NCBI RefSeq assembly: GCF_009017495.1
Contig: NZ_CP044990.1
Span: 391,001-455,000, forward strand
DNA: 64,000 nt
Direction: 5' to 3'
Source of the DNA: Deinococcus sp. AJ005
GTDB lineage: Bacteria > Deinococcota > Deinococci > Deinococcales > Deinococcaceae
The notes below the pieces were generated by a model. It was not told the origin of the DNA, ran no database searches, and worked only from the letters and a program-made list of their open reading frames with translations. The position numbers were made by a program, and so were the translations under genes. This document shows positions 24,878-34,414 of the stretch, in pieces; the stretch's first letter is position 1, and the number at the start of each line of letters is the position of its first letter.

Positions 24878-26072
24878 AGGTGCCAAACATCCGCAGGCTG
24901 CGCGGAGAGTGCATCTGGCCGTACAGTGTCTCGATGAACGCGGGCCATTGCCCCTCGCTCAGGCCCTCGCGGACCTCGCGGACTGCCTCGTTGCCGAACC
25001 AGTATGACGCGATGAACGGCCCCCGGAAACTGTAGCTGGCAAAGCGGATACGCCCCTCAATCCAGGCCCGCTGTCCAAAGGAATACCTTTCCAGGAAATC
25101 CATCACGCGGTCCTCGGACCAGTTCTCGCCCATCTGGTACCACGCGGCGCTCGTGGCGCTGGCGCTGCGAACCCGCCGGAGCTGGGCATGCACCGCGTCG
25201 TCCTCGTGATCAAGCCAGTCGAGCAGTTCCACGCCCTGGTCCCCGATGCCCTCCTGCACGCAGCCGGTCACGGCATTGGTGGTGCAGAGCAGCACGTCCG
25301 CCGTACTCTCGCCGCTGGCCGCCTTGTCGCGGGTGTACAGCAGTTGGGTGGAGTGGCCCGGAAAGACCTCGTGGCAGACCAGATGTTTAAGGGCCGCCCG
25401 CGTGAACTTGAGGTCCATATTCAGGTCCATCTGCCCCTGATTGAAGTTGCAACGCGCGGTGAAGGGCACGTCGCGCAGGGGATTCAGGCGCATGGTGTAA
25501 TCGCCCGTCGGGTAGATCCGCGCGTCGGTGCGGCGCTGCGCTTCGGCCATCAATTCAACGAAAATGGGTTCCAGTTGGTCAGCAGCCAGCGCCCGCTCCT
25601 CTTCCCAGCGCCCGATGCGCTCGGCCAGCGTGCCGTGACGCATTCCGGCCTGATCCAGCATCCCTTCCAGTTGCCCATGCATTTCCAGCAGTTGCTCATC
25701 GCTGATCGGCTGGGCAGGCACACCCACCAGACCCTCCAGCTTCTCGCGGAAGCTCAGGACCTCGCCCTCGAACAGCCGGGTGGCGGTGCGTAGGGAGCGC
25801 AGCATGTCGTCCAGAAAGGCGTGGCGTGCGCCCGCCGGGTACTGCGCCACCTGCCGCTCCAGATCATCGAGTTCGGTGTGTACCGCGTCCCAGTCACTCA
25901 GGGCCAGCGGCGGCACCAGTTTGTCGCCCAGATAGATCGGCACCAGGCCCTCGCTGTCCAGCACGCCGTGCCCGCGCGAGAGCTGGCGTTCGAGGTGGTC
26001 CATCCCGATGGTCAGGGCCGTGAGCTGACGGCCCAGCGAAGCGTCGTTTGGGGCTGCGTTCTGATTCTCCAT
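24870..26072 (-). CDS. DUF885-family metallopeptidase-like protein
   Basis: A 400-residue DUF885 (M32-like superfamily) protein. KHLVCHEVFPGHSTQLLY at about residue 235 carries the HExxxGH zinc-site signature, and FERYSFGQRAWIEGRIRFAS lies further on. Members are thought to be carboxypeptidase-like zinc enzymes, though few are characterised. ATG 26072 follows AGGAGG with a six-base spacer. It is the first gene of the leftward operon and stands divergently from the ABC transporter operon. A second DUF885 gene (32103-33719) lies in the opposite operon, so the pathway uses two such enzymes. Confidence 0.8.
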   Translation of the reverse strand: MENQNAAPNDASLGRQLTALTIGMDHLERQLSRGHGVLDSEGLVPIYLGDKLVPPLALSDWDAVHTELDDLERQVAQYPAGARHAFLDDMLRSLRTATRLFEGEVLSFREKLEGLVGVPAQPISDEQLLEMHGQLEGMLDQAGMRHGTLAERIGRWEEERALAADQLEPIFVELMAEAQRRTDARIYPTGDYTMRLNPLRDVPFTARCNFNQGQMDLNMDLKFTRAALKHLVCHEVFPGHSTQLLYTRDKAASGESTADVLLCTTNAVTGCVQEGIGDQGVELLDWLDHEDDAVHAQLRRVRSASATSAAWYQMGENWSEDRVMDFLERYSFGQRAWIEGRIRFASYSFRGPFIASYWFGNEAVREVREGLSEGQWPAFIETLYGQMHSPRSLRMFGTLG

Positions 26073-26097
26073 GTTGTTCCTCCTGAATGTGCCCCAT

Positions 26098-26126
26098 CAT
26101 TCCGTCAAGTGGAACTCAAAGTCAAG
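26098..26126 (-). promoter_or_regulatory. Possible promoter of the leftward DUF885-IclR operon
   Basis: Read leftward, TTGACT (26121-26126) is followed after 17-18 bases by a weak -10 such as AATGAT. The AAGTCAAG here is the mirror image of the CTTGACTT at the rightward promoter, giving the gap a symmetrical layout. Confidence 0.4.
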
Positions 26127-26132
26127 TCTTCA

Positions 26133-26149
26133 TTCCATATCCCGGAATC
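26133..26149. promoter_or_regulatory. Candidate IclR operator
   Basis: ATTCC-N7-GGAAT (26133-26137 and 26145-26149) is a 17-base palindrome of the type bound by IclR family members, whose classical E. coli site is TGGAAATnATTTCCA-like. It lies between the two divergent -35 boxes, where one bound regulator could control both operons. Confidence 0.5.
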
Positions 26150-26160
26150 TGAGCTGTTTT

Positions 26161-26176
26161 CCAGACTACAGTCTGG
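26161..26176. promoter_or_regulatory. Second palindrome in the divergent control region
   Basis: CCAGACT-AC-AGTCTGG is a perfect 7-2-7 inverted repeat directly before the rightward -35 box. It is an operator candidate for IclR or another regulator. Confidence 0.45.
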
Positions 26177-26178
26177 CC

Positions 26179-26208
26179 TTGACTTCACCGCATAAGTATG
26201 CATACACT
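26179..26208 (+). promoter_or_regulatory. Promoter of the rightward ABC/catabolic operon
   Basis: TTGACT (26179-26184) and TACACT (26203-26208) are spaced by 18 bases, 76 bases before the start of the binding-protein gene. Confidence 0.6.
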
Positions 26209-26284
26209 ATTGTGCAAACCTTAAATTCTGTTCAGGTTTTATCCGCTCTAGCCGCACTTTTCTCTCTCAACGGAGGTCAGGAAT

Positions 26285-27904
26285 ATGGGTAATCAGATTC
26301 AGACGGCGAATTCCACCATGCAGAAGCGTTTGGCACTCGGACTCAGCGCAGCAATTCTGCTGAGTGGAATGGGAATGGCGCAGCAGCGCGGCGGCACCCT
26401 GACCGTCGGACTCGGCTACGACATCGACACGCTCAATGTCTATTCGACGGGCTTTCTGGGCGATGTGCAGGCCACTGTGGCCGAGGGGCTGGTGGCCCCC
26501 AACGAGAAGGCGGAATACGTGCCCGTGCTGGCAACGCGCGTGCCCACCATTCAGAACGGCGGCATCAAGGTGGCCGCCGACAACAAGAGCATGGTGGTCA
26601 CGTACCAGCTCCGGCCCGGCGTCAAGTGGTCCGACGGCAAGCCGTTTACCTCCGCCGACGTGAAATTCACCTGGGAGACGGTCAAGGATCCCAAGTTCAT
26701 TGCCGAATCCAAGGACGGCACCGAGGACATCTCGTCCATCAGCACGCCCAACGATCTGACCGTGGTGGTCAACTACAAGCGGGTTGCCCCTGACTTCAAG
26801 AGCACCCTGTTTACCTTCGGCATCCTGCCTAAGCACACGCTGGAAGGCAAGGACCTCAACACCGACAACTACAACCAGATGCCGCTGGGCACCGGTCCCT
26901 TCAAGGTCACGCAGTACGTCAAGGGGCAGTTCGTGGTGCTGGACCGCAACCCCTTCTACTGGCGCAAGGACAAGGCGGGCGTGCAGCTTCCGTATCTGGA
27001 CAAGATGATCTTTAAGATCATTCCCGACAGCAACACGCTGGTCACCCAGCTCAAGTCCGGCGAGATCCAGATGGCCACCAGCGTGCCGTACTCCCAGATT
27101 CCTCAGCTCAGCGCTCAGGCTGGCCTGAAGGTCATCAAGAACCCGGTGCTGTCCTGGCAACATCTGGACTTCAACCTGAAAGGTCCCGCCGCGCTGCGCG
27201 ACATCAACGTTCGCAAGGCCGTGGCCCATGGCCTGGACAGGGCCACCATCTCCAAGGCGCTGGGCGGCTATCCCATTCCCATCGACACGGTGGTGGTGCC
27301 CGTCTTCTCGTACAGCAGCAAGGACGTGCCGAAATACCCCTACGATCCGGCCAAGGCCAAGCAACTGCTGGAAGCCGCCGGGTACAAGGCGGGAAGCGAC
27401 GGCATCCGCGCCAAGAACGGTCAGCGCCTGAGCTTCAAGATCATGGCGCAGGCGGGCCGCTCCACCGACGAGGACGCCCAGCAGGTGATGATCGCCCAGA
27501 TGAAGGCCATCGGCATCGAACTCAAGCCCGACAACAAGGCCGGGGTGGCCCTGCGCGACGCCCGCTACAAGGGCGACTATGACCTCTACTACGCCGGTTG
27601 GATCACTTCCGCCGATCCCTCGTACGGTGTGTTCTACAGCACCAAGGGCGTGAACAACGGCCAGGGCTACAGCAATCCCAAGGTTGACGCGTTGCTGGCG
27701 ACGGCAGACAGCAGTCTGGACCCGGCGGTCAGGAACAAGGCCCTGCGCGACTTCCAGACGGTGCTGATGCAGGATCTGCCCACCATCCCCGTGACCTCCA
27801 ACCCGTCCATGATCGTGTTGACCGACAAGCTCGGCGGCTTCGTCTCCAACCCCACCAACATGACCAACTTCATCAATACCAGCGGCTGGTACATGAAGAA
27901 ATAA
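26285..27904 (+). CDS. Peptide/dipeptide ABC transporter substrate-binding protein (DppA/OppA family)
   Basis: The 539-residue family 5 solute-binding protein has a signal sequence (LALGLSAAILLSGMGMAQQ). The typical LRPGVKWSDGKPFTSADVKF block, the N-terminal lobe strand TLTVGLGYDIDTLN, and the C-terminal QDLPTIPV are all seen. It should bind a peptide or similar compound outside the membrane and hand it to the two permeases downstream. GGAGG eight bases before ATG 26285 supports that start; ATG 26318 would give a shorter, more standard signal peptide. It heads the rightward catabolic operon. Confidence 0.9.
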   Translation: MGNQIQTANSTMQKRLALGLSAAILLSGMGMAQQRGGTLTVGLGYDIDTLNVYSTGFLGDVQATVAEGLVAPNEKAEYVPVLATRVPTIQNGGIKVAADNKSMVVTYQLRPGVKWSDGKPFTSADVKFTWETVKDPKFIAESKDGTEDISSISTPNDLTVVVNYKRVAPDFKSTLFTFGILPKHTLEGKDLNTDNYNQMPLGTGPFKVTQYVKGQFVVLDRNPFYWRKDKAGVQLPYLDKMIFKIIPDSNTLVTQLKSGEIQMATSVPYSQIPQLSAQAGLKVIKNPVLSWQHLDFNLKGPAALRDINVRKAVAHGLDRATISKALGGYPIPIDTVVVPVFSYSSKDVPKYPYDPAKAKQLLEAAGYKAGSDGIRAKNGQRLSFKIMAQAGRSTDEDAQQVMIAQMKAIGIELKPDNKAGVALRDARYKGDYDLYYAGWITSADPSYGVFYSTKGVNNGQGYSNPKVDALLATADSSLDPAVRNKALRDFQTVLMQDLPTIPVTSNPSMIVLTDKLGGFVSNPTNMTNFINTSGWYMKK

Positions 27905-27912
27905 GACCAGCC

Positions 27913-27962
27913 GCGCAGGCCCCGCAACTGGCCCGTTTCCACCCGGCCTGCGGGGCCTGCGC
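27913..27962 (+). terminator. Strong intercistronic hairpin after the binding-protein gene
   Basis: GCGCAGGCCCCGCA (27913-27926) and its exact reverse complement (27949-27962) make a 14-bp stem with a 22-base loop. No T run follows, so it may be a partial terminator or 3' stabiliser that keeps binding protein in excess over permeases, a common arrangement in ABC operons. Confidence 0.65.
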
Positions 27963-28009
27963 GCTTGATCTCTGTGCTTGATTCCTGTGTTTGATCTTTG
28001 CGCCTGATG
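27963..28009 (+). repeat. 13-base imperfect tandem repeats before the permease gene
   Basis: The units GCTTGATCTCTGT, GCTTGATTCCTGT, GTTTGATCTTTGC and a partial GCCTGATG follow each other without gaps. They start next to the hairpin and end about 30 bases before the DppB-like start. They look like slippage products. Confidence 0.65.
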
Positions 28010-28040
28010 TCAACGCCACCCCACCTGCGAAGGGAGCTTC

Positions 28041-28986
<946 letters not shown>

Positions 28987-28994
<8 letters not shown>

Positions 28995-29877
28995 GACCCT
29001 TGAGAACCGCGCCGCACCGGGCAAGCGTCAACGGCGCGAGGGCTTCTGGCCCACGTTGATTGCCCGCTTCCTGAAACACAAACTGGCCGTGCTGGGTCTG
29101 GTGGTGCTGATCCTGCTGGGCCTGCTGGCCATCTTCGCGCCGCTTCTCGCGCCGTATACCTTCGACGGCCAGGACGCCAGCATCATCGGCCAGCCGCAAC
29201 CGCCCAGCGCCGCACACTGGATGGGCACCGATCAACTGGGCCGCGACGCCTTCACGCGGGTGCTGTACGGCGCGCGCATCTCGCTGATGGTGGGGCTGTT
29301 CAGCGCGCTGCTGGCCACCTTCCTGGGCACCCTGGTGGGCGCGCTCTCGGGCTATTACCGGGGCTGGACCGACACCGTGCTGATGCGCATCACCGACGTG
29401 GTGCTGTGCATTCCGTTGTTGCCGCTGATCATTTTGCTCTCGGGCATCCTGCGGCCCAGCGTGGCCCTGCTGATCGCCATCGTGGGCAGCCTGAGCTGGA
29501 TGGGCACGGCCCGGCTGGTACGCAGCCAGTTCCTGAGCCTGCGCGAGCGCGAGTTCGTGGAAGCGTCGCGCGCGCTGGGCGGCGGCGACAACCGCGTGAT
29601 GTTCCGCCACATCCTGCCCAACGCCCTCGGCCCGATCATCGTGTCCACCACGCTGTCGGTGGGCGGCACCATCATGCTCGAAAGTGCGCTGTCGTTCCTG
29701 GGCTTGGGCGTGCAACCGCCGACGCCCACCTGGGGCAACCTGCTGAACTACGCCAGCCAGTGGCTGACCGCCGCGCCGTGGCTGGCCGTTTTTCCCGGCC
29801 TGATGATCCTGATCACCGTCCTGGCCGTCAACTTCCTGGGCGACGGTTTGCGTGACGCCTTCGATCCACGCAACTGA
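28987..29877 (+). CDS. Peptide ABC transporter permease (DppC family)
   Basis: A 296-residue permease with the DppC-type opening (FLKHKLAVLGLVVLILLGLL, FAPLLAPY), HWMGTDQLGRDAFTRVLYGAR, and the EAA loop (REFVEASRALGGGDNRVMFR). ATG 28987 overlaps the previous stop by eight bases; a TTG at 28969 is less likely. With the DppB-like protein it forms the channel. The usual DppD and DppF ATPases are missing, so the complex must borrow ATPases encoded elsewhere. Confidence 0.9.
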
Positions 29878-29905
29878 AACCCGCCACTCAAAACAAGGAG
29901 AGAAC

Positions 29906-30985
29906 ATGAAGATCACCATTCTGGGCGCAGGAGCCATCGGCGGCCTCGCCGGAGCCTATATGGCAGGAGCTGGACACGACGTGACGCTGGTGGACCGCTG
30001 GGCCGAGCATATCGACGCCATCAAGGCAAATGGAATCACGGTAGACGGTGTGCGCGGAGACTTGCACTTCGACGTGAAAGCCTTGCACCCCAGTGAGCTG
30101 GAAGGCCCATTGGAGGCCGTGCTGATCGCCACCAAGAGCCAGCACACCATCGAGGCTCTGGAAAGCGTGCTGCCCCTGTTCGGCCCCGAGACGTTCGTGG
30201 TGTCGTACCAGAACGGTTTCAACGAACATGACATCGCCGCCCGGCTGACCGAGGCAGGACTGGGCGGCCTGGAACGCGTGATCGGTTCCATCCCCAATTA
30301 CGGCGGCGCGCTGGTGGACCCCGGCTACCTGGAATTCGTCCACGAGGGGGCCATTCAACTGGGCGAGATGACGGGTGAGCGCACCCCGCGCCTGCTGGAA
30401 CTGGCAGAAATGCTCTCGGCACTGACCGAGGTGCAACTCTCAGACAACATCTGGGGGCAGATCTGGGCCAAGGAGGTCTACAGCGCCCAGGTAGTCTTCA
30501 GCGCCCTGGTCAACGCACCGATCCGCGAGACGCTGGGTGTGGAGCGGTACGCCAAAATCGCGGGCGCGGTGGTGCGTGAGGCGCTGGAAATCGCTGAGGC
30601 CAACGGCATTACGGTGGAGGCCTTTGATTTCTTTGATCCGGCCAACTACAAGCCGCAGACGCCTGCCGACACGCAAAAGCTGATCGACAACATCAACCAT
30701 GCGGTCTGGCTGCTCAAGAAGGACCAGAAACCCGACGCCCATCAGTTCAAGAAAAAGGGCAGCGGCATCTGGTGGGACATTGTCTACCGCAACCGCCCCT
30801 CCGAGGTGCGCTCCAGCAACGGCAAGCTGGTGGACTACGCCGCGCAGGTGGGGGCCGACTCGCGCCTGAATGCCAAGCTGTGCGAGATGATCTACGAGAT
30901 CGAGGGCGGTCAGCGGCAACTCGGCTTTGAAAATTATGACGAGCTGGAAGCGTATATCGCCTCTATCGGCAAGGCGCTGCCATGA
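29906..30985 (+). CDS. Ketopantoate reductase-like oxidoreductase (ApbA/PanE family)
   Basis: The Rossmann motif ITILGAGAIGGLAGAYMAGAG opens a 359-residue protein. LIATKSQHTIEAL, VSYQNGFNEHDIAARL and the catalytic-Lys helix (WGQIWAKEVYSAQVVFSAL) place it in the ApbA/PanE superfamily. It is about 50 residues longer than PanE, with a long C-terminal part (GSGIWWDIVYRNRPSEVRSS) known from PanE-like 2-hydroxyacid or catabolic dehydrogenases. ATG 29906 follows AAGGAGAG. In this operon a role in oxidising or reducing an alpha-hydroxy or alpha-keto acid is more likely than pantothenate synthesis. Confidence 0.8.
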   Translation: MKITILGAGAIGGLAGAYMAGAGHDVTLVDRWAEHIDAIKANGITVDGVRGDLHFDVKALHPSELEGPLEAVLIATKSQHTIEALESVLPLFGPETFVVSYQNGFNEHDIAARLTEAGLGGLERVIGSIPNYGGALVDPGYLEFVHEGAIQLGEMTGERTPRLLELAEMLSALTEVQLSDNIWGQIWAKEVYSAQVVFSALVNAPIRETLGVERYAKIAGAVVREALEIAEANGITVEAFDFFDPANYKPQTPADTQKLIDNINHAVWLLKKDQKPDAHQFKKKGSGIWWDIVYRNRPSEVRSSNGKLVDYAAQVGADSRLNAKLCEMIYEIEGGQRQLGFENYDELEAYIASIGKALP

Positions 30986-32106
30986 GCGCGCAAAAGAAGC
31001 TGGGCGTCGGCGTGATCGGCGCACATGCCTGGGCCGAGCAAGCACACCTGCCGGGCTACCACGCCTATGACCGGGCTGATCTGGTGGCGATCTGCGACAC
31101 CGTACCAGAGCGTGCCGAGGCGCTGGCAAAGCAATTCGGCATCCGCAAGATCTACACTGACGCCCACGAGCTGATCAACGATCCCGAGGTGCAGATGGTG
31201 GATGTCTGCACGCCCACCGACACGCACCTGCCGCTGAGTCTGGCCGCCATCAACGCGGGCAAGCACGTCATTTCTGAGAAACCGCTGGCGCACGACGCCA
31301 AGGATGCTTTTGCTGCCGCCGCACTGGCCAAAGAGAAAGGCGTCCGCACCAAGCTGGGCTTTACCTTCCGCTACTCGCCAGCCATCCGCCAGATCAAAAC
31401 CTGGGTGGACGATGGCACGCTGGGCGAGATCTTCCACGTTCACGGCCTGGAGCAGAACTCGCAGTTCCTGGACCCCAACTACCCACTCCGGCAGGTGCCG
31501 CAGGGGGCCGACTGGACGCAACTCATTCCCTCGTCCATTGTGGGCTACGGCTCGCACCTGCTGGACCTCGTGCGCTGGTGCGCAGGTGAATACCAGAGCG
31601 TGATCGGCAGCCTGCACAATTACGTCCCCGAACGCATCGTGCGCGGCTACGAAGGCATGCAGCGCATTCCGGTGGAGGACGGCGCGGTGGCCCTGGCCGA
31701 GTTTGCCAGCGGGGCGCAGGGCATCCTCCAGACCTCGTATATCGCGGTGGGCAACTATCCCGGCGTGGAACTGCGGATCTACGGCAGCAAGGGCGCGGCG
31801 GTGGCCCGGCTGGTGGAGGAAAACGGCATCGCGGAGACGCTGCATTTCGCCACACCCGACGCGGTGGAGTTCCGCAAGATTGACCTGCCCGACACGGCCT
31901 ATCCGCCCGGCACCACGCTGCACACGCCCTGGCCGGAGCTGTACTACCGCAACCTGATCCGCTTCTGGGTGGACGAGATTCTGGATGATCTGCCCGGCGA
32001 ATGCACCTTCTACGACGGGGCCAAGAGCCAGGAGACGGTCAACGCCATCGTGCAGTCGTTCCGCGAGCGGCGCTGGGTGGACCTGCCGAAGGTTGAGGCG
32101 CAGTGA
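30982..32106 (+). CDS. Gfo/Idh/MocA-family oxidoreductase (rightward operon)
   Basis: A 374-residue protein with VGVIGAHAWAEQAHLPG as nucleotide-binding start, CTPTDTHLPLSLAAI, the lysine motif ISEKPLAHDAK, and GYGSHLLDLVRWCAGE near the active site. It overlaps the preceding gene by four bases (ATGA). The Ala-His in place of the usual Gly-Ile in the dinucleotide loop is unusual. It probably oxidises a sugar- or polyol-like intermediate. Together with the leftward Gfo/Idh it gives the locus two such enzymes. Confidence 0.85.
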   Translation: MSAQKKLGVGVIGAHAWAEQAHLPGYHAYDRADLVAICDTVPERAEALAKQFGIRKIYTDAHELINDPEVQMVDVCTPTDTHLPLSLAAINAGKHVISEKPLAHDAKDAFAAAALAKEKGVRTKLGFTFRYSPAIRQIKTWVDDGTLGEIFHVHGLEQNSQFLDPNYPLRQVPQGADWTQLIPSSIVGYGSHLLDLVRWCAGEYQSVIGSLHNYVPERIVRGYEGMQRIPVEDGAVALAEFASGAQGILQTSYIAVGNYPGVELRIYGSKGAAVARLVEENGIAETLHFATPDAVEFRKIDLPDTAYPPGTTLHTPWPELYYRNLIRFWVDEILDDLPGECTFYDGAKSQETVNAIVQSFRERRWVDLPKVEAQ

Positions 32107-33719
32107 GCCAGCTTGGAGGGTGGGTAGAGCAATATCTCGCCCTGCACGCTCAGTTTCGCCCGGTGGACGCGTCGTTCATGGGTTTGCCGGGTCACGATGA
32201 CCAGTTGCCCCCAGTGGGCGCAGAGGCGCTGGAACACGAGCGGCATACCCTCGCCAACTTCTTGCAGAAGATAGAAGCCGGAGCGAGTGATCCTGAGACG
32301 GCAGGCGAACGGTTGGACCTCTGGCTGCTGCGCTCCCAGTTGCGCGTCACGTTGCGTGAAGCGCGGGAGCGGCCCCGTCAGCACAATCCGGCCTTCTACA
32401 CGGGCGAGGCGGCCTTCAGCATCATTAGTCTGCTGTTGCCGAATGAACGCCCGACAAATATGGACGCCGTCCTAGCGCGGCTGAAGGCCATGCCTGAATT
32501 TCTGGCCACAGGAACGAAAACGCTGGAACCGCTCAACCTGCCCGCCGACTGGGTGGAGCGTGCCCGGAAGGAGGCGGAAGCGCTGGAAGCTCTACTCCTG
32601 CGTGGTCTGTCCAAACACCCCGATTATCAGGTGGAGTGGCAGGAACCCGCCGCCCAGGCTGCCGCCGCCCTTCAGGCATTCGCCTCAGCCTTGAAGGCGG
32701 GTGACGCTGACCCGGCTTGTGGACGCGATTACCTGGAATTCCTGATGCGCGAGGCCCACGCTCTGCCTTTTTCAGCGGCGGAAGCTGAACAAAAGGCGCA
32801 GGCTGCGTTTGAAGCACTGGGTTCAGAACTTGTGGAAATGGCCCACAAGCTCAACCCAGCGAAAAGCTGGCAGGAGCAATTGGTCACGCTCGAACAGCAG
32901 CATCCCGCCTTGAACGACGTGCAGTCCACCTATCAGCAATGGAACGCTCACGCCCTGAAGGCCGCCGAGGGACTCGTGACGCCTGCCCGTGAATATGATC
33001 TGGCCTTCGAGTTCTTGCCGGAGTGGGCCAGGGAAGCCGCCGGAGCGCTGTATTTCCTGTTCTACCGCTCGCCACCTGCTGAGCATCCCGGCGACGGCAG
33101 TATCTACTGGATCTTTCCGCCGGGTGAGGACACGGCAGCGTACCTGCGCGGCCAGAACATTCCGTTCATCAAAGCCGTCCATGCTGTCCACCACGGCAGC
33201 ATCGGCCACCACACCCAGAACGCACGGGCGCGTAAAGCAGAATCGCGCCTCGCACAACTGGGCGGCACGGACTGCGCCAGCGGCATCGCCTTTCTGAGCG
33301 CGGGCACGCTGGTGGAAGGCTGGGCCTGCTACGCCGAGGACCTGCTGCTAGAAGCGCCCGGCTTCTACACGCTGGAAGAACAGTTGCTGCTCAAGCAGTT
33401 CGAGTTCCGCAACGCCGCCTGTTGCCTGGCCGACATCCGCCTGCACACCGGGAAGTGGACGCTGGAGCAAATGCGGGCCTTTTACCGGGATGAAGTGGGC
33501 TTCGCGCCGGGCCGCGTCTGGGCCGAAACGACACGTAACAGCATCTACCCGGCCACCCGGCTGATGTACTGGCTGGGGACACAGGTGATCAGGGAACTGC
33601 GCGCCGAGCTTGACCTCGCGCCGCAGGTCTTCCATGATCGGCTTCTCTCCTATGGCTGCGCCCCGATCACCCTGATCGCGGACGAGATGCGCCGCCAGCA
33701 CCCACAAGGAACCGTATGA
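32103..33719 (+). CDS. DUF885-family protein with altered zinc motif
   Basis: A full-length DUF885 protein of 538 residues. The N-terminal half is helical (RPVDASFMGLPGHDD, then LDLWLLRSQLRV). The zinc region reads VHAVHHGSIGHHTQN at about residues 359-373, where most members have HE-x3-GHH-x-Q, so the catalytic Glu position is His. The downstream EGWACYAEDLLLE and the terminal MYWLGTQVIREL are conserved. It may bind metal differently or have lost peptidase activity. It starts at GTG 32103, overlapping the Gfo/Idh stop by four bases. Its partner in the opposite operon keeps HE. Confidence 0.8.
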   Translation: MSQLGGWVEQYLALHAQFRPVDASFMGLPGHDDQLPPVGAEALEHERHTLANFLQKIEAGASDPETAGERLDLWLLRSQLRVTLREARERPRQHNPAFYTGEAAFSIISLLLPNERPTNMDAVLARLKAMPEFLATGTKTLEPLNLPADWVERARKEAEALEALLLRGLSKHPDYQVEWQEPAAQAAAALQAFASALKAGDADPACGRDYLEFLMREAHALPFSAAEAEQKAQAAFEALGSELVEMAHKLNPAKSWQEQLVTLEQQHPALNDVQSTYQQWNAHALKAAEGLVTPAREYDLAFEFLPEWAREAAGALYFLFYRSPPAEHPGDGSIYWIFPPGEDTAAYLRGQNIPFIKAVHAVHHGSIGHHTQNARARKAESRLAQLGGTDCASGIAFLSAGTLVEGWACYAEDLLLEAPGFYTLEEQLLLKQFEFRNAACCLADIRLHTGKWTLEQMRAFYRDEVGFAPGRVWAETTRNSIYPATRLMYWLGTQVIRELRAELDLAPQVFHDRLLSYGCAPITLIADEMRRQHPQGTV

Positions 33720-34414
33720 CTGCAACACACGAACCCCTGTCCAAAGAGCGCAAGGCCGAACTGCGCGAACGTTACCTCAAGGTAGACACGGCCAACGTCG
33801 CCGACGTGCTGGACGAGCTGGGCCACTTCGATTACGGCCTCGCCAGCAGCTTCTGGCCGATCCACGAGTCGCAGAACAAGATGGCGGGCTGGGCCTACAC
33901 CATTCGCGGTCAGATGACGCCTTATCCCGGCACGGGCGATCCCGAAAAGATGAAGGCCGTATCTGGTTTGCAAGACGGCGAAATCAGCGTCTGGAGCGGC
34001 GGTGGGGCATCAGGCATCTGCTTCTTCGGTGAGCTGATTGCCCTGGGGATGCAGCACCGGGGCAGTGTCGGCTCGCTGATCGACGGCGGTATCCGCGATA
34101 TCGAGTGGATTGTCAAGATGAATTTCCCGGTCTTCACGCAGTACCGCAGCCCGGTGCAGTCCATCGGACGCTGGGGGGTCAACGCCTGGCAGGTGCCCGT
34201 GTACCTGCCGGGAGCCACCACCGAGCGCGTCAGGGTCCGCCCCGGCGACTTTATTCTGGCGGACGTGGACGGCGTGATCCTGGTGCCGCAGGAACTGGCC
34301 GAGACGGTGCTGGAACGGGCCGAGGAATTAACCCGCAAGGAGGTTTCCATCCGTGAGGATCTGAACCGGGGCCTGAGTCTGCCGGAAGTGCTGGAAAAGT
34401 ACGGGCACGTCTGA
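33716..34414 (+). CDS. RraA-like protein (HMG/CHMG aldolase family)
   Basis: The 232-residue protein has the RraA/aldolase core: TANVADVLDELG, GELIALGMQHRGSVG, SLIDGGIRDIEWI with the Gly-Arg-Asp substrate/metal site, and VRPGDFILADVDGVILVP. Relatives cleave 4-hydroxy-4-methyl-2-oxoglutarate or decarboxylate oxaloacetate; E. coli RraA itself binds RNase E. In a catabolic operon a retro-aldol or decarboxylation step giving pyruvate is the better reading. It overlaps the DUF885 stop by four bases and shares its last base with the first base of the SDR start. Confidence 0.85.
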   Translation: MTATHEPLSKERKAELRERYLKVDTANVADVLDELGHFDYGLASSFWPIHESQNKMAGWAYTIRGQMTPYPGTGDPEKMKAVSGLQDGEISVWSGGGASGICFFGELIALGMQHRGSVGSLIDGGIRDIEWIVKMNFPVFTQYRSPVQSIGRWGVNAWQVPVYLPGATTERVRVRPGDFILADVDGVILVPQELAETVLERAEELTRKEVSIREDLNRGLSLPEVLEKYGHV

